Positions 52,665-63,604 are shown, counted from the stretch's first letter. The stretch is DNA of 64,000 bases from Undaria pinnatifida (GCA_012845835.1 JABAKD010000027.1:4953465-5017464), one strand, 5' to 3'. The notes: generated by a model not told the origin, from the letters alone. Translations and numbers: made by a program.

Positions 52665-53128
52665 TCGTACCGACTTGATGCTCTTGGCTACGACGTCCAG
52701 ACTATGTTCCTTCAGACCGCACGCTGGTTCCGGGGCACGCCGTCTTATCGCCGAAGAATTGGGAGCAACCGTCAAGATACTTGCAGATGACCGGTGCCAA
52801 GTCCAGGAAACAGAAGGGCCTCAAACCCGGCAGGGGTGATAGCACGTTGTACGACACGCGCGGGAGCAACAAATTTGTTCCCTTGAGCATATCGTTCCAG
52901 TCCTGGTGCTCGGAAGACAGCGTCGGCCACGCATGCAACTTTTGCGAAGAGATCGCCATCACCCTCGGCAGACACATCAGTCCGTTGCACAACCCATCAC
53001 TGGCTATATTTCAAGGACTTCCAAGGGTCAAACACGAAACGGATGGTGCTGACGAGCACTGCAACCGCTTCGCTGGGATAATCAGCGCCGATGGAACCAC
53101 GAACATGCATGTGTCGTGTAAATACTGA
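52665..53128 (+). pseudogene. Array-family reading frame, right palindrome arm (broken)
   Basis: The inverted counterpart of 52174-52644. In the family frame it reads RLIAEELGATVKILADD, after which small indels move it into another register that runs to ...FAGIISADGTTNMHVSCKY before a stop at 53126. It is a decayed copy of the same unknown protein. Confidence 0.35.
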
Positions 53129-53248
53129 CTTACACACTTTGATTGTGGATATTCTGGCTCTTTTCGATCGGAGGATCAAGTCAGGCGGCGTGCGCTTATT
53201 AAGCATCACCTAAGCCATCCTCCGCTCTCACCTCCTTCCGTCCGCATT

Positions 53249-53734
53249 ATGCCAACCCGTCTCCCAAATATGGTGAAAAAGAAAGTAACGATCGTCTACC
53301 TGGTCTGGTCCAATGACGCTGGCGTTGTCGCTAAAGGGTGTTGCTTTAACACAAGTGGACGGCTTCACACATCCGAGCTCATCACCCTGGCACGAACCCC
53401 TTCTTTGCAAAATGGACACTTCATTGACAAGGATGGAACGGTGGCACTCAGGAACGAAGCCCGCCAGAAATGGGAAGATCGATACGTTTTAGGACATGAC
53501 AACTCGCTGGGGCGTTCTGCTGCCCAAGCTCTCGGTATCGAACGCCAAGGGCGGCAGCCAAAGCTGGTGTATCTTGCACGCTCAGCCGCGTACTTCGACG
53601 AACTTCACCAACACGTACTACGTAGCCACGACGACAACAACAAGCGCGAAACCAATGCCAAAGAATGTCCGTTGCGCAATGAGAACGCGGGATTGTCTCT
53701 AGACCTACTTAAACGCATTCCGCAACAGGGTTAG
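53249..53734 (+). CDS. Unrecognised 161-codon frame, right palindrome arm
   Basis: Starts MPTRLPNMVKKKVTIVYLVW and continues with protein-like composition (RNEARQKWEDRYVLGHDNSL, then PKLVYLARSAAYFDELHQHV) to a stop after IPQQG. The left palindrome arm carries the same sequence inverted at about 51590-52075, where it is interrupted. Because it lies just outside the array-family frame in both arms, it probably was a later part of the same gene. No conserved domain is recognised. Confidence 0.3.
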   Translation: MPTRLPNMVKKKVTIVYLVWSNDAGVVAKGCCFNTSGRLHTSELITLARTPSLQNGHFIDKDGTVALRNEARQKWEDRYVLGHDNSLGRSAAQALGIERQGRQPKLVYLARSAAYFDELHQHVLRSHDDNNKRETNAKECPLRNENAGLSLDLLKRIPQQG

Positions 53735-54180
53735 TATCGTTTTGCAGTTGTTTCTGGCCGACGGGACTCAAAAGTCAGGTTTCGGGAGAGGTACACAGCT
53801 CCGTCAGCGGGAAATTTTACAAACAAAAAGAAATGGAACCCTATCGTAGCATGTGTATTTAGTGGTAGCGGTTTACCCGGCCCGACAGCTCTCCTGCTTC
53901 TTGTCGAGGTGACTCGCCGTGTAACTGTACTTAGATGCATGCAGCCACCCTTGCAAGGTGTCGTCAACCAACAACGTTGTTGTTGGCTTTTTCCATGTCC
54001 TGGCTGGGGTGAACTTCGGCGGCAGTGAGACGTGACCCACCATTCAGATCTGGCATCGTTTGCCTCCATCCATTGGCGAATCTCCTCCAATAGTTTTTCG
54101 TCCTTGACATCGTAATCTGTATCCAGCGGTGGAGCGCACGTGTGAATGACCTCTTTCTACCAAACGGGCATCTGTCGCCT
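53731..54180 (-). pseudogene. Exon-like frame at the outer edge of the palindrome
   Basis: On the minus strand a TTTGGTAG acceptor near 54164 opens KEVIHTCAPPLDTDYDVKDE and EEIRQWMEANDARSEWW, clearly protein-like, before becoming low-quality near 54020. The left arm has the corresponding segment at 51310-51430, heavily diverged. This frame runs opposite to the two frames nearer the centre. The family is not recognised. Confidence 0.25.
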
Positions 54181-54604
54181 TATCTGCATAATCAATACCG
54201 ATTGAAAACATAACCTACCAATCCGAAAACCAACACGGCACTGCCTACGTATACACACTCAGGTTAACAGCGGCCATACACCCAAGTATTTGGCGAGATA
54301 ATTCAAGCCTTCCGGAACGGCGTTGGCCAGTACTCCCAGTGTCATCTTCGTGCGTGCTAAAGAGCAGGAAAGCATACACTTGCATCCTTCTACAGATGCT
54401 GCAACCTCTTCAAAGTGTCTGGATGCATGTTACGCTAGGGTGGCGATAAAAAATGCTGAGGCTGTTCACTCGAGGAGCTCCTGACACCACCCAAAAGATG
54501 ACTTTGAGAAAAGTGTACGCTTTACCCGACGAACAAAGCCACAGAATGATAAAGTCGCCTATTACATAAGAGGTACAATTGACACACGACACGTTCGAAA
54601 GTAA

Positions 54605-54660
54605 GTGGAGGCGTTGTGAGCTTAACTTTTCTCCATCCACCGGAGGATAACATTAAAAAT
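54605..54660 (-). repeat. Family D edge, copy 3
   Basis: GTGAGCTTAACTTTTCTCCATCCACCGGAGGAT matches the inner part of family D (as at 24570-24620). Confidence 0.5.
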
Positions 54661-55239
54661 AAAACTACAGCATCGCATGACACAAATAAGGTTAAGCTGA
54701 TACCGGGTAGTTCTTCAGCTGAGGAGCGCCGTTAGCAGGGCGAAAAACAGGCAAAAAACGTCCTACGCCTATCGTAGCAGGCATCTAGTTGTAGCTACAC
54801 ACGCAAGTGTGGTACCATTTTTTATTCGACCGGCTTACATTGTTACAGGTGCTGAAGTACTCAAGTGCAAAGGTGTGCCTCCGAATCGTCTCAAGATAGT
54901 AATCGCTTCCGCCAGTTTCTTGGCTTGATCGGTGGAGTCGCCCGTAAATCTGGAAGGGATGATTACCCTTTCGACTGGAGCGACACGAATCCGGCAAATT
55001 CGTGGAATCCGAGATTGTGAAGGTGCGTGACGGAAATGTGTCATGAATATATTCCAAAATTACGCCTGGTCTTTGCCATAGCAAGAAAAAACGCAAACAA
55101 AGCATTGAATGTCCCATAAAACCTACACAACGTAACAGAGCTTCCGTCCACTGTGCGTGGGTCTTGGAGTCGCTTTCATTCAGAGATGCGTCGTCAGCCG
55201 CAGAAACATTGCACCACCATCCGTTAGTTGTGTTTTACG
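54661..55239. other. Noncoding stretch between palindrome and array
   Basis: A minus-strand frame at 54785-55117 (110 codons) is unrecognised. No repeat seen. Confidence 0.3.
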
Positions 55240-57791
55240 GCAGTCATAACCGTTCAGATGCTGCCAAAATCGAAACCAAACCCCGAAAACAGCAGGACAT
55301 CAAACCTCGTAAGGCTGGCACCGGCAGGGATGAAAATACGTTGGACGACGCGCGCTGGAGCCACACAATTGTTCCGCAGAGCACGGCGTCTTGGTACATG
55401 CGAGAGAATGTCGGCCAAAGCTACAACGTTCACGAATACATTGTCATCGTCCTCGTCAGGCACTCCAGTCCGTTCCACGATCTAGCTCCGACTATACTTC
55501 AAGCTCTTCCAAAGTTGGGCCGGGCAACTGACTGAAGCGCTGCACGAGGACGATGACGATATCGTCGCGGAAGTTGTAAGCTTGGCCGACGTTTGTCTTG
55601 CATGCACCAGGATTGGGACGGTGTGCTCCACATAACGAATGTATGGCTCAAGAGCCCGTCGTCCGACGTTTTTTTCATCCCTGTGGTACCACGCTTGCGA
55701 GGGTTGACGCTACGGTGCTCTTGTGCAGCATTTCGTCGGCCATTTCCAGTGGTTTGGCAATGAAACGGCTTGTCCAGAAGCCAGCGTACGCCCTGAAAGG
55801 CCAGAGTTTGGAAGTCATAGCGCAAAACATCGTGGACGGTGTAACGGACTGGAGTGCTTTGCGAGCACACGATGGTGGTTTCTTCGTGAAAGTTGTAAGT
55901 TTGGCCGGCGTTTATCTTGCACGTGCAAGGACTTGAACGATGTGCTCTGCGGAATAAGAGTGTGGCTATTGTGTGCGTTGTCCACGTGTTTCCATTCCTA
56001 CCGGTACCACTCCTGCAAAGTTTGATGCTCTGCAGCTTCCTGGAGTTAGCATGTATTTTTGTGCAGCATCTCGACGTTGATGCCGAGTGTTTCGGCGATG
56101 ACAGGTCTTGTCACGGCACTAGCTTGCGTTCTAAAGGACCATAGTCTGTGAATCGTAGCCAAGGGCATAAGGTCGGTACGGACCAAGTACAATTTAATTG
56201 TGTAATTCGTTAGTACCGACACGGTGGTCTTGGATACGATTTCCAGACTAGGCCGCTTCCAAACGTACGCCGGTCCCGCGACAACCCGTCTCATCGCCGA
56301 AGCGCTGGGAAAAGCCGTCAAGATAATGCACAGTATCGATTCTAAATCCACGAAACAACATGATATCAAGACTCGCAAGGTTGGTACTGGCAAGGATTGA
56401 AATACGTTGGAAAACGCGAGCTGAAGCCACTCATTCGTTCCGCGGTGCCTGACGAGGAATATGGCGATTTTTTGGGGAAAATTGTAAGTTTGGCTGACGT
56501 TGCCTCGCACGCGCCATGACTGGGACAATGTGCTCGACGGAACGAATGTGTGGCCCCAGTGAGCGTCGTACAACGTGCTTCCACTTTTGTCGGCACCATC
56601 CTTTCGAAGTTTGATGCCCTGCTACTTCCTGGACTTGGCCTCTATTTTGTGCGATATCTCGGCGATTGTTCCCTGCGCTTCGGAAAGGAGACGACTTGCC
56701 ACGGAATCAGCCTTTATTCCAGGCGAAAGTAGTCTGGAAATCACAGCCAAGAGCATGAAACCGGCACGAGCCAACTAGCGAGTAGATTCCCCTACCTACT
56801 TGGTCCGCTTTGCTAGGGTAGCAGAAATATGTTCCTTCAGAACGTACGCTTGGTCCGTGTCAAGCTGCCTCATCGCCGAAGAAATGGGAACAGCCATCAA
56901 GACTTTGCATACATTCGATGCCAAGTTCAGAAACGCCAGCACATAAAAGCTCAGAAGGGTGATACCGGTAGGGGCACGTTGGAATTATGCGCTGGAGCCG
57001 CTCATTCATTCCGCGGTACGTGACGAAGACGATGGGCATGTCTTCGCGGAAGGTTTATATTTGGCTAATGTTGCCTTACACGCACCTGGACTGAGACAAT
57101 ATGCTCTGAGGAACGAATACGTGTCTATTCCGAGCGTTGTCCACGTGTTTCCACCTCCCTTGCAAGGTTTGATGTTCTGCTTCTTTCTGGACTTAGCATC
57201 GATTTCGCGCAGCACGTTGACGGTAATCACCGACAATTCGGCGATGAGGCAGCTCGCAACGGAACCCGTGTACGTTCTGACCAAACATAGTAACGAAAAC
57301 CGAAATCGAACGCATCAAGCCGGTACAGGTCAAATAAAGATGCACTACTTGGCTACCACCGACTTGATGCTCATAGCTACGTTTTCCACAAAAATGCTCC
57401 TTCAGAACGTACCAGGTACGCTGGTTTCGTGGCAAGTCATCTCGTCGCCCAAGACCTGGTCATAACCGTCCAAACGCGGCAAAACCACGATGCCAAGTTC
57501 AAGAAGCAGCGGGACACCGGACCTCGCAAGGGCGGTACTGGCAGGGACGGAAGCACGTTGGAAAACGCGCGCTGGAGCCACTCGTCCGTTCCACAGTACC
57601 TGGTGAGGACGATATCGATTTCTTCGCGAAAGTTGTAATCTTGGCCGATGTTTTCTTGCACGCGCCAAGACTACAACCATAATATTTGCGCCACGAGTTT
57701 GTTGCTCTTGCACATTCTTTCAAGCGTTTCCATCCCTACCGGTATCATCCTTTCGAGGTTTGATGTTCGTCGGCTTCATGGACTTGACCTG

Positions 57792-58408
57792 TGTTGGCTA
57801 TACAGCACTACCCACTGAGCTACTCGGTCACGTGGCTATTAATAGGTAGTTCGGGAGGCAATGCTATATAAGCAGCAACATATATATTCGAGTTCGTTGA
57901 TTGATTATCATCCACTTCGTAGCAGAGATCTCCGGGGCCCTCCCCTAATTACCGTATTCTACACAAGATAACACACCCCCGGTGATACATTTGAGCGCTT
58001 GAAAATATTATCACCGGGTGTGGTATTCTGTGGGGGGTGTGGTATCTTCTGTCGCCATATTACTTGGTATTAGACTAAGGCGCTATATTTCGAGCCCCAA
58101 AAATTATCACCGGGGTGTCGTATTCTGTGGGGGGTGTGGTATCTTATGTGGGTGTGTTATCTTGTGTAGAATACGGGTACGTGGCTTGGTGGACGAAGTC
58201 GGCGAGAATTATTCAACGAACTCGAAAACATATATTTTGTTGGTTGTACAGCGCTACTCACTCGGCTACTCAGTCACTATAGCATCACCCACTGAGCTAT
58301 TCGTCGCGTAGTATTACCCACTGAGCTACTCGGTCACGATAGCACTACCCGCTTAGGTACTGAATCACGTGACTGAGTAGCTCAGTGGGTGTTGATATAG
58401 AACCAACA
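57792..58408. mobile_element. 617-bp foldback element with tRNA-D-arm termini
   Basis: Terminal inverted repeats of about 45 bp start TGTTGG and carry CACCCACTGAGCTACTC.GTCACGTG (57792-57835; inverse at 58364-58408). A 5-bp direct duplication ACCTG flanks the element (57787-57791, 58409-58413). Nested inside are a second inverted pair (CGAGTTCGTTGA, 57895 and 58208 regions) and a third of about 29 bp (CCGTATTCTACACAAGATAA at 57952 and its inverse ending 58178), with two TATCACCGGG..TGTGGTATTCTGTGG units between. It has no coding capacity, like a foldback or MITE-type DNA element. Confidence 0.8.
58245..58400 (-). repeat. Tandem tRNA-D-arm (A-box) units
   Basis: On the minus strand four units of about 28-32 bp resemble GTGACCGAGTAGCTCAGTGGGTAATACTA, followed by one in the opposite orientation. 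TAGCTCAGTGG fits the pol III A-box and the D-arm of many tRNAs. No B-box or T-arm follows, so these are not tRNA genes. Confidence 0.75.
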
Positions 58409-61400
58409 ACCTGGTTTGTTACATTATTACCTTGACGGTTATACCCTGCGTTTCGGAGACGAGACGGCTCGTCACGGAACCATCGAAACGTGGAAGAAAG
58501 ATGGTCTGGAAATCGTAACAATGAGCATCAAGTGGGTACGAGCCAAGCATCGAACAGATTCCTGTACCGACTTGACGTTCTTGGTAATTATTTCCAGACT
58601 ATCTTCCTTGAGGTAGTAACTGTACGCTGGTTCTGTGGAGAGCTGCCTCGTCCCCAAAGCATCAGGAACAGCCAGTCACGACGCTGCACAAATTTCATAC
58701 CAAGTCCAGGAAGCAACATGATGCCAAGCTTTCAAGGATTGTACCGGTAGGGGCGGCATCACGTAGGATAAAAAAAAAGCGCGCTGGGGGCACTCATTCG
58801 TGGTACCTGACGAAGACGATGGCGTTTTTTTCGCGGAAGTTGTTCAAGTTTCGCCGACGCTGACTTGAACGCGCTCGAAGTGGGACGATGTGCTCTGCAA
58901 GACGAATGTGCGGCTATTCTCCGTGTCGTTCACGTGTATACCCCCCTGCAGGTACCACACTTTCGGGGTTCGATGTCCTGCTGTTTCTTGAACTTGGCGT
59001 CGATTTTGTGCATCATTTTTACTGTAACGCCCGACGCTTCGACAACGAGGCAGCTCGCACCGGAACCGCCGAAAGTTCTGAAGAAACGTAGGCTGAAAAT
59101 CGAAATCAAAAGCATCAAGTCGGTACGAGCCAAGTACAGACTCCCGACTTGGCTAGCACCGACTTGGTGCTCTTAGCTACGGTTTTCTTAAATATGTTCC
59201 TACAGAACGTTTTTAGGTTCCGTGGCAAATCGTCTCGCCGCCGAAGTACTGGGAGTCACCGTCAATATGTTGCAAAAACTCGATGCCAAAACCAAGAAGC
59301 AGCAGGACACCAATCGTCGCAAACACAGCACCGGCAGGGATGGAAACACGTTGGACGACGTAGTCACTTATTCGTTCCGCGGTGCCTGACGAGGTCGATG
59401 TCGACTTCTTCGCGAAAGTTGGGAGCATGGCCGATGTTGTGTTGCACACGCCAGGGCTATGATAATGTGATCTGCGGTTGAGAGTTGGTTGCTCTCATAC
59501 ATGTCGTTCACGCGTTTCCACCCCTACAACCTTGCGAGGTTTGATGTTCTACAGCTTCCTGTACTTGGCGTCCAGGTTGTGCATCATCTTGACGGTTTTC
59601 CCCAGTGCTTTGACGATGGGACAGCTTGCCACGGCACAAGCGAACGAAGGAACGCGCGCTGGAAATTGTAGTCAAGAACATCAAGTGGGTACGAGCCAAA
59701 TCTCGAACAGATTCCCGCACTGACTTGATGCCCATGGTTATTATATTCATACTGTGTTGCTTCGAAACGTACGCTGGTGTCGTGGGAACCTGTCTCGTAG
59801 CTGAAGCAAAGGGAAACACCGCCAAGAGGCTGAACAAATTCGATGCCGAATCCAGGAAGCAGCGTGACACCGAACCTCGCAAGGGTGGTACGGGTAGGGG
59901 TGGAAACATGTTACACAATGCTCGCTGGAGCCGCTCATTCGTTCCACGGAACCTGACGAAGATGATGGCGATCGTTTTGCGGAAGTTGCTAGCTTGGCCG
60001 ACGTTGTCGTGTGCGCGTCAGGACTGGGACGGTGTGCTCTGAGGAGCGAGTGTGTGGCTGTTGACCGTGTCGTCGACGTGTTTCCATCTCTGACGGTACC
60101 CCCTTAGCGAAGTTTGACGTTGTGCTGCTTCCTGGACATGGCGTCGAGTATGTGCAGCATGTCGACGATTAGGCCGAGTGTTTCGGTGCTAAGATGGCAG
60201 ACCGCAGATCCAACGTACATTAGGGGAAAAAATCGCCAGGAAATCGTCACCAAGAGTATCAATTCGGTACGAGCCAAGTCTGGAACAGATTCCCATACCG
60301 ACTTGATGTCCTTGCATATTATCTTCAGATTTGGTTGATTTAGAACGTTCGCTGGGGTCCTGGCAAGTGGCAAGTCGTCTCATCGCCGAAGCTGCGGGGA
60401 TAACCATCAGGATCTGGCACAATATCGATTGAAGGCAGCACGACATCGAACTTCGCAAGGGTGGTACCGGCAGGGGTGAAAATACGCCGGACGATGCAGG
60501 CTGTAGGCACATTTCTTCCGACAAGCTTACGACGTATGCGGATACAAATGTGATGACGGTTTTGTTGCGAGCGATTCCAAAATAAAACCCCTCAGTTATA
60601 AATAATTGACTAGTTGTCGGCGGCTGATACTATACTTTTTCATTATAAATCGAAATCATCCTCGTGAGGCACTCCAGTCCCGTGCACGAACCAACTCTGG
60701 AAGGGCGTGAACATTCATTCTACATAGAACATCATCCCAGTCGTGGCCCATGCAAGACAATGTCAAGCTTACAATAATAATCGCGAAGAGATCGCCATCA
60801 TCGTCGCCAGGCACTCCAGTCCGTTGCATGACCCAACACCAGCCCGATTTCAAGTTCTTTAAGCGTTGCGCCGTGCAACAGACTGGAGTGCCGCACGAAG
60901 GCGATGGCGATTTCGTTTTTCGCGGCGGTTGCAAGCTTGGCCGACGGTTGTCTTGCACGCGCAAGGACTGGGACTCTGTGCTTTGCGGCACGAATGTGTT
61001 GCTCCAGCGCGCGCGGTATAACACGTGTCCCTCATTGTTGTCACCATCTTAGCGAGGTCTGATGTCCTGCTTCTTCCTGAAGTTGGCATTGATTTTATGC
61101 AGCATATTGACGGTGACGCCCAGTGCTTTGGCGATGAGACGGCTTGTCACGGAGCCTGTGTACGTTCTAAAGAAGCGGGGTATGGACGTCATAGCCAAGA
61201 ACAGCAAGTCAGTATGAGCCAAGTCGGGAATCCGTTCTTGGTTGGTACGGACTTGATGCTCTTGGCTACGATTCCCAGACTATGTTCCTTCAGAAGGCGC
61301 CTTGGCTCCGTGACAAGCCGTCTCATCGCCGAAGCACTGGGGATAACCGTCAAGACGCTGCAAAAAATCGATGCCAAGTCCAGGAAGTAGCAGGACGTTA

Positions 61401-61710
61401 GGCCTCTCTAGGGTAGTAACGTCGGGGATGGACAAACGTTAGAAAACGCTCACCGGAGCCACACGTTCATTCCGCGGAGCACAATATCCCAGTTCTGGCG
61501 CATGCAAGACGACATCGATCGGCCAATCTCACGACTTTTGCGAAGAAATTGCCATCACCCTCGTGAGGCACTCGCTACAGTCCATTGCACGGCCCAACGC
61601 CTGTCAAGGTTCAAGCTGAACACGACACGGTTGGTGCTGACAGCAACAATGCAATCATTTTTCTGCCATCACTAACACCAATGGAACCACGAAACTCTTC
61701 CCAAGGCACA

Positions 61711-62127
61711 AGTGCGCTCCAGTGCTGGTCACAGCATGTGCCACGGGCTGCGCAGGGGTCTCTGACTAGGTTAGCTTACTTACTGTCCGAGGCGTAATCA
61801 CTGAAGAACTCGAGCTCTATAGGCAAATTTGTTGGACCCATGATAATTCGTACCATGGTATATGGTTTGGTAACTTGCCTCAGCCGCGAAGCCACGACAT
61901 GGATGGGTCAAACCTATCAGGTAGCATATTTTGGAACGCCTGCGAAGATCGGCAAATAATGTACAATCACCCCACCCTCGAACAAAACACGCTAGACGAC
62001 GAACAGAGGATGCTCTATATTCCGTAATCAGAAAATGACATATCGTTCAGCGGCTAGAACCGCCTGGGCCGTGCTTCCGAAAAGCTATTAACCGTCGTTT
62101 ACGCGAACCTAATTATGTCTGTTGCAC
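61711..62127. other. Noncoding stretch before the TPR exon
   Basis: No protein-like frame and no repeat recognised. The last 20 bp form the acceptor region of the TPR exon. Confidence 0.35.
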
Positions 62128-62232
62128 AGGCAAACTATGCCGAGGCTGAACTCCTTGACCAGCGAGCGCTGGCCATACATGATAAAACCCTGGGCCCCGA
62201 GCACCCTGACGTGGCATTTCGATGTTTCTGTT
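62128..62232 (+). pseudogene. Solitary kinesin-light-chain-type TPR exon
   Basis: After a GTCTGTTGCACAG acceptor, 29 codons read ANYAEAELLDQRALAIHDKT then LGPEHPDVA. This is the consensus of the TPR_10/TPR_12 repeat (G.YAEAE.L..RALAI..K.LGPEHPDVA). The reading then departs from the consensus (FRCFC) and meets a TGA at 62230, where an intact unit would continue with the second helix (LNNLA...). In Ectocarpus, NB-ARC-TPR genes are described as carrying one TPR per exon; this looks like one stranded, truncated exon of that kind. No NB-ARC domain or second TPR exon is in the window. Upstream codons in this frame (NLIMSVAQ) run into the acceptor, so the exon edge is inferred. Confidence 0.6.
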
Positions 62233-63185
62233 GAGAAAGAGGGTTGTGTTGGTATTTTCCCGCCCCGCCACTGACGGCTGTTTAGTTTAGTATTCCCTTC
62301 TTGAGGAAGGACGCACATGGCCGCCGTACGAAGCGAAAATGGTAGTTGAGATTTGAAGTCGTTCAAAGCCGTTAGGATAGGAGTATGATATGTGCGAATG
62401 ACGCCCAGGATCGGTCGCAAGACGTGTCCGTAGAGATCGATGGTGGCGCAATTAGAACCGTGAAGCAACCACAACGCACGTTCGAGTGCGACCCTTGCCG
62501 TACGGAGTGATTCGTTTTGGTAGAAAACAGGCGCGCCATTCCAAAAGCAGGCGTATCACTACCCCCTTTTGGGGGCCCATGCATAACCACCAGAGCGAGT
62601 TTATCCAGCGTCGAGAGCGAGCATGCACCGGTATCTACCAAGTACGCAAATCTCGTACGGCTCCTTAGCTACATGGTAATTCGGAAACACCCCTACCCCG
62701 GCAGCCCGGGCTGCTTGCTTCCTGCGGCCGATGCCTTTATCGCCGGGGTAAAAAGTAAGAAAAAAAAAACTTGAAGGGATTAAGGAAGATAAATATTATC
62801 AGGAATCGGGAACCGATAACAATAACAGGTCTAATATGTTGTTTGTTGTTCATAGAGATAATTCGGCGTTATGGTTCATAGTTTCTTTTGGCGGAGTGTT
62901 TGACTTGTAAGTCCACACGGCTAGTCTAGTCGTAGTTGACATACGAGCACGTGACGTGGGCACGGACGAGCTTCCGTTAACAAAATCAATGAAATGAAAC
63001 ACACCACAGGAGCACGAGACGACAGTACAAAGTATTTGGCCGTCTTCCCCTCTCAATGAAGCAATTAACACGGCAGTTGTACTTCCGGGATTCCCGACGA
63101 AAGAATAATCGCTAGAACTGCACCTGCAATTTGCGGGTAAAACTACTTGAAGTTAGTGTGTGATGTTTTTTTCGCAGTTGTACAG
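62233..63185. other. Mostly noncoding; unrecognised minus-strand frames
   Basis: Minus-strand frames at 62109-62474 (121 codons) and 62372-62641 (89 codons, starting MVDTGACSLSTLDKLALVVM) overlap in different registers. The first includes ILTALNDFKSQLPFSLRTAA. They could be one decayed protein with a frameshift near 62450, family unknown. Confidence 0.3.
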
Positions 63186-63417
63186 GGTGAAGGATCGCGA
63201 GAGGCGGATTGGACAAATCAGCACGTTTCCCGCGAAAACACCGCCTGATCGGCTCTGCGGTATCATAGAGGATATCCTCCGGGGTGTAAAACAATTTTGT
63301 TCTTTCCATCACGTCAAGGTTCCAGCCCATCTTGCAGAAGGTTTTACGCGCGGTGGCTTACTGGATACGTCATTATCACAGTTGCCTGTCTTGCCCCCGG
63401 TACAGTACTTGCCATAG
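63186..63417 (+). CDS. Candidate exon, unrecognised protein
   Basis: A CGCAGTTGTACAG acceptor is followed by protein-like codons (VKDRERRIGQISTFPAKTPP, DRLCGIIEDILRGVKQFC, VKVPAHLAEGFTRGGLL) open to a TAG at 63415. A possible donor (GAAG|GTTTTA) lies at 63341 but is weak. No family is recognised and no partner exon was found. Confidence 0.28.
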
Positions 63418-63604
63418 CTTTATCACACATCGACTTTAGCAATTCCACAGCTCGTTTTCGTCGTTTCCTTGCTTACTCGAGCTTTCGTGTGCGACCAAAA
63501 AGCACCGTAAAAACAAATATCTCGTGGCGACAACAATCTTTTGTGGACCCTGACCTTGACGCCACCCCTTCCTGACGCAAACGCTCACACCAAATATCGC
63601 TCAA

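Larger units (their letters stand above)
51290..54150. repeat. Large imperfect palindrome, arms ~1.4 kb
   Basis: The left arm (about 51290-52645) is repeated inverted in the right arm (about 52659-54150) around a 13-bp spacer at 52646-52658. Matching checkpoints from the centre outward: GCTCTTGGCTACGA, GTGCTGACG..CA, GCGTGCGCTTATTA, TGCCAACCC.TCTCCCA, TTCTGCTGC.CAAG, CGACGACACCTTGC.AGGGTGGCT and TTCACRCGTGYGCTCCA. The arms have many substitutions and small indels, so the duplication is old. The right arm keeps longer open frames. Confidence 0.8.
55240..61710. repeat. Array of alternating inverted arms, period ~580 bp
   Basis: Arms in direct (F) and inverted (R) orientation alternate. R arms end GCATCAAGTCGGTACGAGCC and F arms begin with its reverse complement, leaving hairpin centres near 56190, 56788, 57335, 58555, 59140, 59705, 60283 and 61227. 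Spacing is 547-601 bp, counting 58555 after removal of the 617-bp insertion plus its 5-bp duplication; the last interval is 944 bp. A further R-R junction lies near 55850. F arms are mostly cut at TTCCGCGG, where the next R begins with TGCCTGACGAGGACGATGG. Only the last F (61235-61700) and the palindrome arms extend further, to the GTTGGTGCTGAC segment. Copies differ by roughly 15-30 percent. Confidence 0.85.

Noticed and set aside
55164-61390. Many 80-160-codon frames across the inverted-repeat array as separate genes
   Set aside because: They are fragments of one repeated sequence in both orientations, mostly interrupted; only the family as a whole is reported.
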